NCBI RefSeq assembly: GCF_001467625.1
Contig: NZ_LNYB01000081.1
Location: 18,836 to 82,835 of the forward strand
DNA from: Legionella feeleii
GTDB taxonomy: Bacteria > Pseudomonadota > Gammaproteobacteria > Legionellales > Legionellaceae
Direction of reading: 5' to 3'
Length of the DNA stretch: 64,000 nucleotides
How positions within the stretch are numbered: position 1 is the stretch's first letter; each line of letters starts with the position of its first letter. Both the position numbers and the translations under genes were made by a program. Of the stretch, positions 1-8,593 are shown one piece after another. The notes beneath the pieces were generated by a model that worked only from the letters and a program-made list of their open reading frames with translations, did not search any database and was not told the DNA's origin.

Positions 1-722
1 TGCTTAATTTGGGCGATTACCTCGTCAATAGGGCTATCTGGTTGCAACATTACAACCGCATTATTAATTTTGCTGTCTTTAGACACTAAGGGCATACCAG
101 CAATAGGGATAATCGCTGACTGATTAATGTCCTCGTTAAAAAAACCATTCTCTTTCCAGGGTTTCGCCACCCCAATGATGGTATACAGTGTTTGCCCGAT
201 GCGTAATTGTTTACCAATCGGATTATCGAGACTAACCTCTTGTAATTGACGGGCCAGGCCATCACCTATCACACAAAAATGCTCGAACGACTCAACAAAA
301 GAGACAAAATGGCCGTGAGCCAGTTTGATATGAATAGTAGCAGCTAATGATTCATCCGCCCCAATGACTGCTCCCTGCAGAATTTTTCCTTGGAAACTTA
401 AGGGCTGGTAAGCCGTACTGTAAGGCGCAATTTGCAAGATTGCAGGAATCCGATCTGGTAATTGCCGCCACAGTTCTATCGGTATCTGGCTCTCATTACT
501 ATGTGTTTTGTCCTGCGTTTTCTGATAAACAGAGATTGCCAATAAATCGGTGCCCAGTGCTTTAAATTGCTCCAGGGCTTTTTCTGTTGCCAATTGGCCA
601 CAACTTATCAAGGCTACTACTGCCGCAGTACCAACCAGGATACCCAAGACAGCAAGAAACGATCTTAATTTTGATGACGATAAATTAACCAACGCTTGTT
701 GAAAATGGCTGAATAAAGTCAT
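1..722 (-). CDS. MacB-like ABC transporter permease, N-terminal part (cut by window edge)
   Basis: The reading frame is open from the start codon at 722 to the window edge, about 240 codons. It begins MTLFSHFQQALVNL, followed by a hydrophobic segment (residues about 20-45, FLAVLGILVGTAAVVALISC) and then a soluble domain. This is the MacB/FtsX permease layout: first transmembrane helix followed by a large periplasmic core domain. The start codon overlaps the stop of the ATPase gene by 4 bases (ATGA), so the two are translationally coupled. It is the last visible gene of a tripartite efflux operon and would supply the membrane part of a MacAB-TolC-type pump for toxins, peptides or lipids. The C-terminal three helices lie outside the window. 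The family call is good; the substrate is unknown. Confidence 0.85.
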   Translation of the reverse strand, partial: MTLFSHFQQALVNLSSSKLRSFLAVLGILVGTAAVVALISCGQLATEKALEQFKALGTDLLAISVYQKTQDKTHSNESQIPIELWRQLPDRIPAILQIAPYSTAYQPLSFQGKILQGAVIGADESLAATIHIKLAHGHFVSFVESFEHFCVIGDGLARQLQEVSLDNPIGKQLRIGQTLYTIIGVAKPWKENGFFNEDINQSAIIPIAGMPLVSKDSKINNAVVMLQPDSPIDEVIAQIK

Positions 723-1408
723 TGCCTGGATTCCGCAATAATTTTTCCATCAGCCAGGGTGATCCGTCTCGCACACTGGGCTGCTATTTGTTCATCATGC
801 GTTACCATGATAATAGTTCGCCCTTCACGATGCAGTGCTAAAAACAAATTCATGACCTCCGAACCGGTACGTGAATCAAGCGCCCCCGTAGGTTCATCGG
901 CTAAAATGACGCGAGGCTCCCCAACTAGCGCGCGCGCGATGGCAACACGCTGCTGCTGCCCACCCGATAACTGCGTCGGCCGATGTTCGGCAAAACTGTC
1001 CATGCCCACACGAGTCAAGGCACTCATAACGCGTTCATTCAATTCACCAGTCGCCATCTGACGATAAATTAAGGGCAAAGCGACATTCTGCCTTGCATTA
1101 AAACGAGGTAACAAATTAAATTGCTGGAATACAAAGCCGATACTCTGATTACGCAAAACAGCTAAATCATTTGCTGTTAAACCAGCCACGTCTCGTTCAT
1201 GAAGTAAGTAATGACCACTATCCGCTTTATCCAACAAACCAATAATATTCATTAGTGTGGATTTTCCAGAGCCTGATGCACCAACAATGGCGACTAACTC
1301 CCCCTCTTGCACCGTCAGGGAAATATCTTTTAGTACTTGGGAGCAGGCGTCGCCAATTTGATAGGTCTTTGTTATATCACGCAATGCGATTAATGACTTT
1401 TCAGTCAT
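719..1408 (-). CDS. ABC transporter ATP-binding protein, MacB/LolD type
   Basis: Nucleotide-binding subunit of an efflux ABC transporter acting with the downstream permease. Visible motifs are Walker A GASGSGKST, Q-loop region FVFQQFNLLPRF, signature LSGGQQQR, Walker B VILADEPTGALD and switch histidine in MVTHD. These fit the MacB/LolD subfamily. I start at the second methionine (MTEKSLIALRD), which has a GGTGG at suitable distance; an ATG 12 bases upstream (1420) is possible and would add four residues. It overlaps the adaptor gene upstream by 8 bases and the permease downstream by 4, so the operon is tightly coupled. ATPase and permease are separate genes here, whereas E. coli MacB is a fusion. 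Confidence 0.9.
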   Translation of the reverse strand: MTEKSLIALRDITKTYQIGDACSQVLKDISLTVQEGELVAIVGASGSGKSTLMNIIGLLDKADSGHYLLHERDVAGLTANDLAVLRNQSIGFVFQQFNLLPRFNARQNVALPLIYRQMATGELNERVMSALTRVGMDSFAEHRPTQLSGGQQQRVAIARALVGEPRVILADEPTGALDSRTGSEVMNLFLALHREGRTIIMVTHDEQIAAQCARRITLADGKIIAESRQ

Positions 1409-2549
1409 AGGCCACCACATCCCCTGCTTTTAAACCAGAAGCAATCACGACTTTATCCGCCTGAGCCGAGCCGGTGGATACAATACGGTTGGTTAAGGAG
1501 CCATTGCTGGCGAGTATTTTAACGACCGAATTACCTTTTTCTTGTTTCACCGCAACAATAGGAACCAATAATTGCTCGTTACCAGTAATAGGTAACTCAA
1601 CAGAAGCACTCATGCCAACTTTGACCCAACGGCGTTGTTCTTCACTCAGGTTTTTAACCTCCACCACGGCACTGAAAGAGGGTAAAGCCCCGCCATTATT
1701 TGACGCTTGTACATTGACCGCCACTAACTCTCCCTTTAAAACTTGTTTCCCCAGAGCAACCCCGGTGATGTTCGCGGTCATACCGGTATGAATTTTATCA
1801 ATATCAATTTCAGGCACATCAATTTCGATACTTACCCCGGTTAAATCGCCCACCAAGGCTAACACCTGGCCGGATTTAACGGCTGCACCGACCATTAACC
1901 GGGCTGACTTATCTTCACTGGCCTTGGGCGGGTAAAGCAAGACGCCATCCGTTGGCGCCTTTAAATGAATCAAATTATGTTTTGAACCCAGGGCTTGTTT
2001 TACTTTAGCAAAATCAGCAATATTGAGCGCTGATAGATTTTTGGCTACCGCTTCACCGTTATCCATTTTCTCTAACATTTCACTCAGCTTACGCGTTGAC
2101 TGCATCAGACTTACCCTTGCCGTATCCAAACTGGATTTTTCACTTAAATAGTTGTTTTTGGATAGCAATCCCGCATCCCAAAGCTCTTCGGTACCAATGA
2201 ATTTTGCCTTGGCAACGGTGAAATTATCCTTAGCCTTTAAATACTCGGTAAGCGTGTCATTGTATTGTCTTTGCAGATCCGTGGAGTTCAAGGTCACAAC
2301 GACTGCGCCTTTTTTTACTAATTGGCCATAATGATAGTGCATGGTTTCTACAATAGCATCCATCGGACTGGTCAAGGTACTTTCCTGTATAGGCTGGATA
2401 GTCCCGTTAAAATACAAGGTTTTTTGCACCGGCTCTGTTTTGACAACATAAGTCTGCAACGTACTTTTTTTCTCTTCTTTATGATTGCTGCACGCCATTA
2501 ATAAGCTGGCCATCAGAACCAAAAAGAATAAATAGAACCTGTTTTTCAT
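1401..2549 (-). CDS. Periplasmic adaptor lipoprotein (HlyD/MacA/RND membrane-fusion family)
   Basis: A 382-residue membrane fusion protein that would bridge the inner-membrane ABC pump and the outer-membrane channel. The N terminus is a lipoprotein signal (MKNRFYLFFLVLMASLLMAC, lipobox LLMAC with Cys at about residue 20). A biotinyl/lipoyl-like half follows (TLTSPMDAIVETMHYHYGQLVKKGAVVVTL, residues about 60-90, described here in part), then a helical hairpin about 100-190, a second lipoyl half (LKAPTDGVLLYPP) and a beta-barrel C-terminal domain. Its ATG overlaps the stop of the TolC-like gene by 4 bases. The order channel, adaptor, ATPase, permease supports a complete MacAB-TolC-type system in one operon. 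Confidence 0.88.
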   Translation of the reverse strand: MKNRFYLFFLVLMASLLMACSNHKEEKKSTLQTYVVKTEPVQKTLYFNGTIQPIQESTLTSPMDAIVETMHYHYGQLVKKGAVVVTLNSTDLQRQYNDTLTEYLKAKDNFTVAKAKFIGTEELWDAGLLSKNNYLSEKSSLDTARVSLMQSTRKLSEMLEKMDNGEAVAKNLSALNIADFAKVKQALGSKHNLIHLKAPTDGVLLYPPKASEDKSARLMVGAAVKSGQVLALVGDLTGVSIEIDVPEIDIDKIHTGMTANITGVALGKQVLKGELVAVNVQASNNGGALPSFSAVVEVKNLSEEQRRWVKVGMSASVELPITGNEQLLVPIVAVKQEKGNSVVKILASNGSLTNRIVSTGSAQADKVVIASGLKAGDVVAYD

Positions 2550-4180
2550 TCGCCATACCTAAGTTTAATTTGCCAATGATCAAGCGTCGTTCCCAGTATA
2601 CGCTGTAGGGCTGACAACTGGTTAAGATACGCAACTTTGGCAACGATTAAGCCAATTTGTGCCTGAATAAGTTGATTTTGAGTATTATTAACATCAAGCG
2701 CGCTGGCAATACCAGCTTGCTGCTTTTTCTTTTCCAGCGCATACGATTGGGCTGCCAATTTAACCTGCTTTTCAGCCAATTGGTATCGTTTCGCCAGACT
2801 TTGGATCGCATTAATTGTATTCGTAATCGTTGTTTCCAGCCCTCGCTTCGTTGCGATAAGGGCAAGGCGATCTTTTTCCAATTTGACCTTGGCCGTAATG
2901 AGTTGGCTGCGACGATTAACATCATTAAGAGGGACCGTCAGCGTAACCCGTGCCGACTCGGTTAGATTGCGGCCACTATAAATACCACGGAAGCCGCTAT
3001 TATTCGCATCCACCTCAGTGACCGCGCCACTTTGTACATTGGCACCTAGATCAAGCTGCCAAAGCTGTTGGTTTTTCGCCACCTCATAAGCTCTCTCATC
3101 GGCACGAAGGACCATTTTCTGGGCTAAATATTGCGTATTATGATTGAGTGCCAAGTCAATAGATTCCTTCAGATCGGGCACAACGATTCGATCCACGGTC
3201 ACGTCGCTTGGCACCGATAACCGCATCTGTGGATCAAGACCTATGGTTTGCAGCAAATCTTGTGCTGCTGTTTTAAAATCATTCTCTGCCTGCTCTACCA
3301 TCAAACTCAACGATTCAATCTGGTAGGCCTGCTGAATGTTACCGGTGGGCTCCAGTTGCCCAGCCTCTATTTTTTTCTCATTAAACTCATAGGATTTACG
3401 GGCCTCTTTCAATTGTAGACGTTGGGTTTGCAAGGTATTGCCGCTTAAAATTAATGCCCGATAAGCGATAATCACCTGGGTGATCTGATCAATGACTGCT
3501 TGTTGCAAATTCAATTTATTAAGCCATTCATTGTCAATGGCATCCAGCAAATTGGCCTCGTTGGCCGCCTTGCCAAAACCGCGTAATAAAGGTTGCGTAA
3601 AGGAAAAATTGAGTACCGGTGTAAAACTGTTGTAATTGGAAACGTTGTTATCCATATTCAATGACAGCTGTGAGCCCAGCCTGGTTTTCAAATTGACTTC
3701 CGGGGTAGCCAAAGAACTGTTATTTGTTTTACTACCCACACCACTATAGCGGCTTCGCTCCACGACCGCTGAGCCGGCCAGTGCATACTGCAATTCGAAT
3801 TCATTATGAGCCAGGCGTAATTGATAGCGTTGGATAATGCGATCCAATTCCGCATTTTGGATATTCGGGTTATAGCGCAAGGCAAGCAAAATCGCTTCGC
3901 GCAAACCCAGGCGCTGTGGTTTTTTGTGCCGTGATTCGGGTGAAGCCGGTAAATCCACCCAATTATCCAGCATGTATTCAGGATTTTTAATGGCTTGCCG
4001 CAAGCGCTCACCAGCCTGCTCTACCCGCAAGGCTTCATCCTGGGGCTTATCTACCCAACGATAAAGCGAGGGTGTCTCACTTGCTTTAGGGACTGAGGCA
4101 GCCGAGAGCTCACCAACCCAGAGGCTGCCTATCAGGCAACTCCAGGTTAGCAGTCTCCTGCAATTTAGTGAAAACAACAC
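2546..4180 (-). CDS. TolC-family outer membrane efflux protein
   Basis: A 544-residue outer membrane channel subunit. It has a signal peptide (LTWSCLIGSLWVGELSAAS), a conserved LGLREAILLALRYNPNIQNA start of the first TolC repeat (about residue 90), and two long helical repeats, with a second LKESIDLALNHNTQYLAQK near residue 340. Both are typical of the duplicated OEP fold. The predicted first residues (MLFSLNCRRLLTWS) give a normal signal sequence. It is the first gene of the efflux operon, with a 123-base gap to the next gene upstream, so the operon promoter probably lies in 4181-4303. Function follows from the family: a trimeric exit duct for the MacA/MacB-like partners downstream. Confidence 0.9.
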   Translation of the reverse strand: MLFSLNCRRLLTWSCLIGSLWVGELSAASVPKASETPSLYRWVDKPQDEALRVEQAGERLRQAIKNPEYMLDNWVDLPASPESRHKKPQRLGLREAILLALRYNPNIQNAELDRIIQRYQLRLAHNEFELQYALAGSAVVERSRYSGVGSKTNNSSLATPEVNLKTRLGSQLSLNMDNNVSNYNSFTPVLNFSFTQPLLRGFGKAANEANLLDAIDNEWLNKLNLQQAVIDQITQVIIAYRALILSGNTLQTQRLQLKEARKSYEFNEKKIEAGQLEPTGNIQQAYQIESLSLMVEQAENDFKTAAQDLLQTIGLDPQMRLSVPSDVTVDRIVVPDLKESIDLALNHNTQYLAQKMVLRADERAYEVAKNQQLWQLDLGANVQSGAVTEVDANNSGFRGIYSGRNLTESARVTLTVPLNDVNRRSQLITAKVKLEKDRLALIATKRGLETTITNTINAIQSLAKRYQLAEKQVKLAAQSYALEKKKQQAGIASALDVNNTQNQLIQAQIGLIVAKVAYLNQLSALQRILGTTLDHWQIKLRYGE

Positions 4181-4303
4181 CGAGCCCCAACCCTACAAAG
4201 ATTCATGGCTAAAATTAAACCATATATTCACTGAATACAGAAGAGGCCCAGGGAATTAATCACTGCGAAATCCTCTGTTTTATAACATTTCCTCTTGTAA
4301 TCC

Positions 4304-6412
4304 TTAGGGAACAGGATAAGTCGCCGTACGGGTGCAACGGACAGCGAGGAAGGGGAAATTAAATATATAGTACTCTGCCTGCACCCCTGTACTGAAGTGC
4401 TGGGCCATCGCATAATTCAGATCAGCCTGATTAGAAGTCCAATAGGGATTGGTCGTTTGAAAATTGCCCAAACTTATACCTGAACTATCGACATTAAGTA
4501 AGTTAGTGTAGATAGCATTGAGCTGATTAATTGCCGGCAAATACCAAGTGGTCACTCCCGATCCACCAAACTCCGTGCAATTATTAGCGGCATAATCATC
4601 ATTACCATAAGTTTGTATAATGAGCTGAGTATTTTGAGCCCCATTGTTAGGATCAGTCGCGCCAGTATAAAGATTCAAAACAGAACCCCAAATGTCGACA
4701 AAATTGTCAGCAGGGGTAACCAGGTTCATTGTCTGAGCGCCTGTGTCAACCATAAATACAATGTCATGTGAACTGCCACTTGTAAAGCCCATGGCAATTT
4801 CCAGTGGATTGGCAATTGGAGAGGTAGTCGTGATTGGAAGCACGGCGGGTATAAAAGGGGTGTCTGAACTAAAGAGCAACTGACAAGTGTTTCCCGGGCC
4901 TGGGCTCGGCGCCAGGTTAGCACACTGGCTATCGTCCAGGTTCACTGTTCCAACCCAGCTGGCAGGAAGAGTCGCTGAAATGCCGGTAACGTTGCCTATC
5001 GTAGAGGTATTCGTTAAAGTCACTGCAGTCTGTACCGCACCGTTGTTATCGATAGAAACAAGTGGTCCTAATGGGCTTACTGTCACAACGGGATCAGTCA
5101 CAATTTGGACAACAATAGGGATGGTATTGGTATTGTTCCCTCCTATATTCACCGTTGCGGTTTGTGGCGTGTTTCCCCCAAAGGTTATATCACAGCTATT
5201 TTGCGGTGGCAGACCAGCAGGACATGTAGAAACAGCGGTCATGCCCGCAGGGACAACTGGATTAACATTGAGGCCGTTTGCATTGAGTCCACCCGGCGGT
5301 TGCGTATTGGTTATCTGCAACACTTGTGTATCATTGGCCACGTATTGCAGCGTCGGCGTGGGGGGGGTCTGGGCTGGGGGAGATGTCGTAATAATGACCG
5401 GCGCCACGGTTACATTCACAGTCGCTGGAGGATTTGACGTATTCGTCCCGGTAATCGTAATGGGAGTACTGGCTACCGAAACCGCTGAAGTGACAGTAAT
5501 GGTGCAAGTGGCATTTGGTGCAAGCGTGGGCGTACAAGTATTGCTGACCAGCGTAATCGGAGCAACCAAATTAGGCGCCACATTAAGCGCAACAACAGGG
5601 GAAGTATTTTGTACTGTAATCACGCCATTAGCTCCCACCGTAAATTGCAGGTTTGTCGGCGTAGCAGTCAGCGTGGCGAAAACGGCCTGCAGTGTTATCG
5701 TCTCCTGGTTGGTATTCGTACCACCAATGATGACCCCTGTGGGTGCGACCGCAACAGCCGAGGTAAAAATGATCGTACAACTGCTTCCAGGCGCTAACTG
5801 CACCCCGCAACTGTTACTACTTACAGTAAGTGGGCTTCCCAGTGGAATTTGAGCGGCGATATTCTGTGCAAAAGCGCTTGCCGACGTATTGGTCACGGTG
5901 ATTATAGCCGTACCCCCCACAGAAAAAGTTCTCATATTGGGGGAGGCATCAATCGTCGCTGAAACCGACGGCGTTACCGTGACGCGTAAGACGTCGTTAT
6001 CTTTGGGTTTTGAACATAAAAAAGGATCGGGGCGGAGATCGGTCGCGCTTCTGGTCTTACAGACTACCGGCCCATAAAACAGTGGGCGGGGTATCTCACT
6101 GCCGAAAAGCTGCAAACGGAGCAAACACGATTGTCCCACAGCCAAAGGAAAGGGATAGGGGCAAGCACCAGCCCCGCCAGTGAGCTGAATGATTCCAGAA
6201 ATGGGTTGCATGACCAGCGTACGGTTAAAAATAGAGGTATTGGTAACCCGGTAGGTTGCAAATCCAGTTCCATTGGCAGTAATCTGCGTAGGTGCCTTGA
6301 CAACAGGTTCGATATTAAATACAGGCCGCGAATCATTCGCCTGGGCCGTGATGGAAAATCCCAACGACAAAGCGATGGTTAATCGTTTGAATAAACTTAC
6401 TATTTTCATCAT
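4304..6412 (-). CDS. Secreted repeat protein with DUF1566-like C-terminal domain
   Basis: About 702 residues. The start is placed at ATG 6412 because an AGGA lies nine bases upstream and the next residues form a clean signal peptide (MKIVSLFKRLTIALSLGFSITAQA). Residues about 30-520 are repeated immunoglobulin-like beta segments rich in Thr, Val and Asn, each with motifs such as LAPNATCTITVTSA and LAPGSSCTIIFTSA; paired cysteines suggest disulfides outside the cytoplasm. The last about 150 residues carry TTWYLPAINQLNAIYTNL and NPYWTSNQ, which resemble DUF1566/Lcl C-terminal domains of Legionella surface proteins. The gene follows an outer-membrane barrel gene by four bases and is probably co-transcribed with it. 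A surface or adhesion role is inferred, not shown. Confidence 0.75.
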   Translation of the reverse strand: MMKIVSLFKRLTIALSLGFSITAQANDSRPVFNIEPVVKAPTQITANGTGFATYRVTNTSIFNRTLVMQPISGIIQLTGGAGACPYPFPLAVGQSCLLRLQLFGSEIPRPLFYGPVVCKTRSATDLRPDPFLCSKPKDNDVLRVTVTPSVSATIDASPNMRTFSVGGTAIITVTNTSASAFAQNIAAQIPLGSPLTVSSNSCGVQLAPGSSCTIIFTSAVAVAPTGVIIGGTNTNQETITLQAVFATLTATPTNLQFTVGANGVITVQNTSPVVALNVAPNLVAPITLVSNTCTPTLAPNATCTITVTSAVSVASTPITITGTNTSNPPATVNVTVAPVIITTSPPAQTPPTPTLQYVANDTQVLQITNTQPPGGLNANGLNVNPVVPAGMTAVSTCPAGLPPQNSCDITFGGNTPQTATVNIGGNNTNTIPIVVQIVTDPVVTVSPLGPLVSIDNNGAVQTAVTLTNTSTIGNVTGISATLPASWVGTVNLDDSQCANLAPSPGPGNTCQLLFSSDTPFIPAVLPITTTSPIANPLEIAMGFTSGSSHDIVFMVDTGAQTMNLVTPADNFVDIWGSVLNLYTGATDPNNGAQNTQLIIQTYGNDDYAANNCTEFGGSGVTTWYLPAINQLNAIYTNLLNVDSSGISLGNFQTTNPYWTSNQADLNYAMAQHFSTGVQAEYYIFNFPFLAVRCTRTATYPVP

Positions 6413-6439
6413 CAAACCCAATCCTTGAAAAAACAATCC

Positions 6440-7165
6440 TTAACACAAATAGGTCAAACTTAATTGAAATTGGGAGCTGGTGATATTATTAATACTCGGC
6501 CCAGTTCCCATCGTTTGCCCGGGCGCACGTCCTAATTCACTCTTACCCCAACCCATCCATTCGTAGCCAATGCCAGCCCACCAATTAGGTGCGAAGGGCA
6601 TTTGTATCCCCGCACCCAAGGTATAACTGAAACTATTGGTGCTTGTTGTCTGGAACGATGGCGCGGGTACCGCTTGTTGAATTCGTGGCGTAATAGAGTA
6701 GGAAGAGGCCTTGTTACGACCATAACCTAGACTGCCGCTTATGTAAGGGACGATCTCGTAATCAAAGTCGAGGTTAAGCAACAATTTACCTTTCAAAGCA
6801 ACATGCATATGCTGCACTTTGTAGCTATAGGCAAAGTCATTGTAGAAGGAGTTCCCATCTTCATAAACATCACCATCCAGTGATGAGGATGACGTTCCTG
6901 CAAAAGCCAATCCCAATTGGCCTTGCAATTTGGAATTCAGTACTCTTTGCATGCCAAAAAATAATTCAGCAGCAACGATTGTCTCCTTGTCACGGTCAGC
7001 CGTATAGGTTTTAAACACATCCGATTGCAAATAAATGGTTTGCGTTTGCCCAGCTTTCATCCATGCAGGTCCAGCACTTGCAGTGATAACCCAGGCCGAA
7101 TCACCATCCCAGTACTCATCGCCCATGACTCCCGCGGTAGCACCGGCCGATACGATACAACCCAA
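6440..7165 (-). CDS. Outer membrane beta-barrel protein (opacity-like), start apparently frameshifted
   Basis: About 241 residues of alternating beta strands ending in an aromatic-rich strand (SSQFQLSLTYLC), with repeated glycine and aromatic patterns (GSLGYGRNKASS, AGIGYEWMGWGKSELG). This is the layout of small OmpA/Opa-like barrels common in Legionella. The annotated frame can only begin at TTG 7165. An ATG at 7190 reads MTLKKLQAV in another frame, and removing one G from the GGG (CCC at 7161-7163 on the plus strand) would join it to GCIVSAGATAG as a typical signal peptide. The gene is therefore either disrupted by one base, subject to phase variation, or affected by a sequencing error. It lies four bases upstream of the repeat protein gene. 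Confidence 0.7.
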   Translation of the reverse strand: MGCIVSAGATAGVMGDEYWDGDSAWVITASAGPAWMKAGQTQTIYLQSDVFKTYTADRDKETIVAAELFFGMQRVLNSKLQGQLGLAFAGTSSSSLDGDVYEDGNSFYNDFAYSYKVQHMHVALKGKLLLNLDFDYEIVPYISGSLGYGRNKASSYSITPRIQQAVPAPSFQTTSTNSFSYTLGAGIQMPFAPNWWAGIGYEWMGWGKSELGRAPGQTMGTGPSINNITSSQFQLSLTYLC

Positions 7166-7306
7166 CAGCTTGCAATTTCTTTAAAGTCATTACACATCCC
7201 GGTATTTATTATTTTTTTAATGTCGTCATAGGAACTGTTGATGACATTTCCGCCTGATTAGCTAACTTACCGCATTTAAAACAACTTTTCCACGCTCTTA
7301 TGTGTG

Positions 7307-7417
7307 CTTATGACTAGATTTTCGAGCACCGCAGCGGAGCATCAGCAAGTATGTGAGCTGCGAAGCAAAAAAAATTCAGTCATAAGCGCCAGGATAGTAG
7401 ATAGGTCAGCACCCCTA
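7307..7417. repeat. Dispersed intergenic repeat, copy 1
   Basis: An inverted repeat CTTATGACT...ATTTT at 7307-7322 pairs with AAAATTCAGTCATAAG at 7371-7386 (14 of 16 positions). The right edge (TAGGGGTGCTGACC read on the minus strand) overlaps the stop codon of the ubiI-like gene. Internal blocks such as agtatgt-ag-c-gcgaa and cataagc-cca-gata-tagata recur at 63421-63546, which indicates one degenerate repeat family, possibly a non-coding miniature mobile element. Confidence 0.55.
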
Positions 7418-8593
7418 ATAGTCCAACGGTTTTCCTACTGCTTGCGCAATAAACAGGCGCTTTAGCGGCGAGCAATGATTGGAAATACGCAAACCCAAAC
7501 CGCGAAGGGCAATCATAGGACTAAAAGGGCTGGTAAACAGAGTTTTCAAACCATCCATCATGGCAATCACCTGCCAAACAGCATACTTGCGTTGACGTTG
7601 GTAAGCCCCTAGCGCTCTTGATGAAGTTAACGCGCCTTTTCCCCTATCAGTCAGACAGGCCAACCAGGCAGAGACATCCGCCAAACCCACATTAAGACCA
7701 AGGCCTGCAAGCGGGTGAATAGTATGTGCAGCATCACCTAATAAAAGCCAGTGCTTCCCACTGTATTGTTTCGCATGACGCATACTCAACGGAAACTGAT
7801 ATCGCGCTCCCTGTACTTTTACCTGCCCCAATTTATTAGCAAAGGCCTGTGTTAATTCCTGACTGAACGCGTCATCATCAAGAGCCATCAATCGCTTTGC
7901 AACATGGGGTATCGTTGACCAGACAATAGAGCATTGCCGCTCATCGATCAGGGGAAGAAAAGCTAAAGGGCCGTCAGCATTAAAGACTTGATAAGCCGTT
8001 TTTTGATGTTTTTTCTCTGTACTTACCGAAGCAACAATGGCCTGATGATGGTAAGACCAACTCGTCAAAGGCACTTTCAGTAATTGGCGGCAAGGGGAAT
8101 TGCCACCATCAGCAACCATCAACAATTGAGCTTGCCAGGATTTACCAGCGCAGCTGACTGTAATTGAATCCCCTTGTTGTTTCACTGCCGTGACCGCATT
8201 GTCTGGAAATAGGGTAACGTTGCTCTGTTTGGCTATTTCTTGCAATAAGGCCTGTTTAAGTATCGATTCCTCCAGAATCGTCCCTAGCTGCTGTGCCGCA
8301 ATCATACGTGCATCAAATTCAATATGGGCTCCGTTTCCAGCATCCCAGACATACATCCGTTGGTAAGGCGATACACGCGTTTGATCTAATTGCGGCCAAA
8401 CCCCAAGCTGCTGCAATAAATCCTGGGATGCCTGGTTAATCGCATAAACACGACTATCCGGTTTTGCTGCGTTAACCGCCATAGTACCGGCATCCACCAC
8501 AGCAGTAGAGAATCCTTGCTGAGCCATTGCCAAAGCAGCCGTTAAACCAACGACTCCCCCACCAATAACAACCACATCAAATTGCTGGTTCAT
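7415..8593 (-). CDS. UbiH/UbiF/VisC-family FAD monooxygenase (UbiI-like, ubiquinone synthesis)
   Basis: About 392 residues. The start is at ATG 8593, where AAGGAG lies five bases upstream; the longer reading frame beginning MWDRSG is rejected. The N-terminal Rossmann motif VVVIGGGVVGLTAALAMA binds FAD. The second FAD motif LLLGDAAHTIHPLAGLGLNVGLADV (residues about 285-310, cited in part) is diagnostic of the ubiquinone hydroxylase family. The gene follows ubiH with one base shared (TGATG), matching the pepP-ubiH-visC(ubiI) order known in E. coli and other gammaproteobacteria. It would hydroxylate the polyprenyl-phenol ring at C5. Choice between UbiI and other paralogues rests on gene order. 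The paralogous C6 hydroxylase role is likely taken by coq7 at 53262. Confidence 0.88.
   Translation of the reverse strand: MNQQFDVVVIGGGVVGLTAALAMAQQGFSTAVVDAGTMAVNAAKPDSRVYAINQASQDLLQQLGVWPQLDQTRVSPYQRMYVWDAGNGAHIEFDARMIAAQQLGTILEESILKQALLQEIAKQSNVTLFPDNAVTAVKQQGDSITVSCAGKSWQAQLLMVADGGNSPCRQLLKVPLTSWSYHHQAIVASVSTEKKHQKTAYQVFNADGPLAFLPLIDERQCSIVWSTIPHVAKRLMALDDDAFSQELTQAFANKLGQVKVQGARYQFPLSMRHAKQYSGKHWLLLGDAAHTIHPLAGLGLNVGLADVSAWLACLTDRGKGALTSSRALGAYQRQRKYAVWQVIAMMDGLKTLFTSPFSPMIALRGLGLRISNHCSPLKRLFIAQAVGKPLDY

Noticed and set aside
4887..5852. Plus-strand 321-codon open frame opposite the secreted repeat protein
   Set aside because: It is the mirror of the repeat coding sequence, has no ribosome site, and its product is compositionally biased. 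The signal peptide and repeats support the minus-strand gene.
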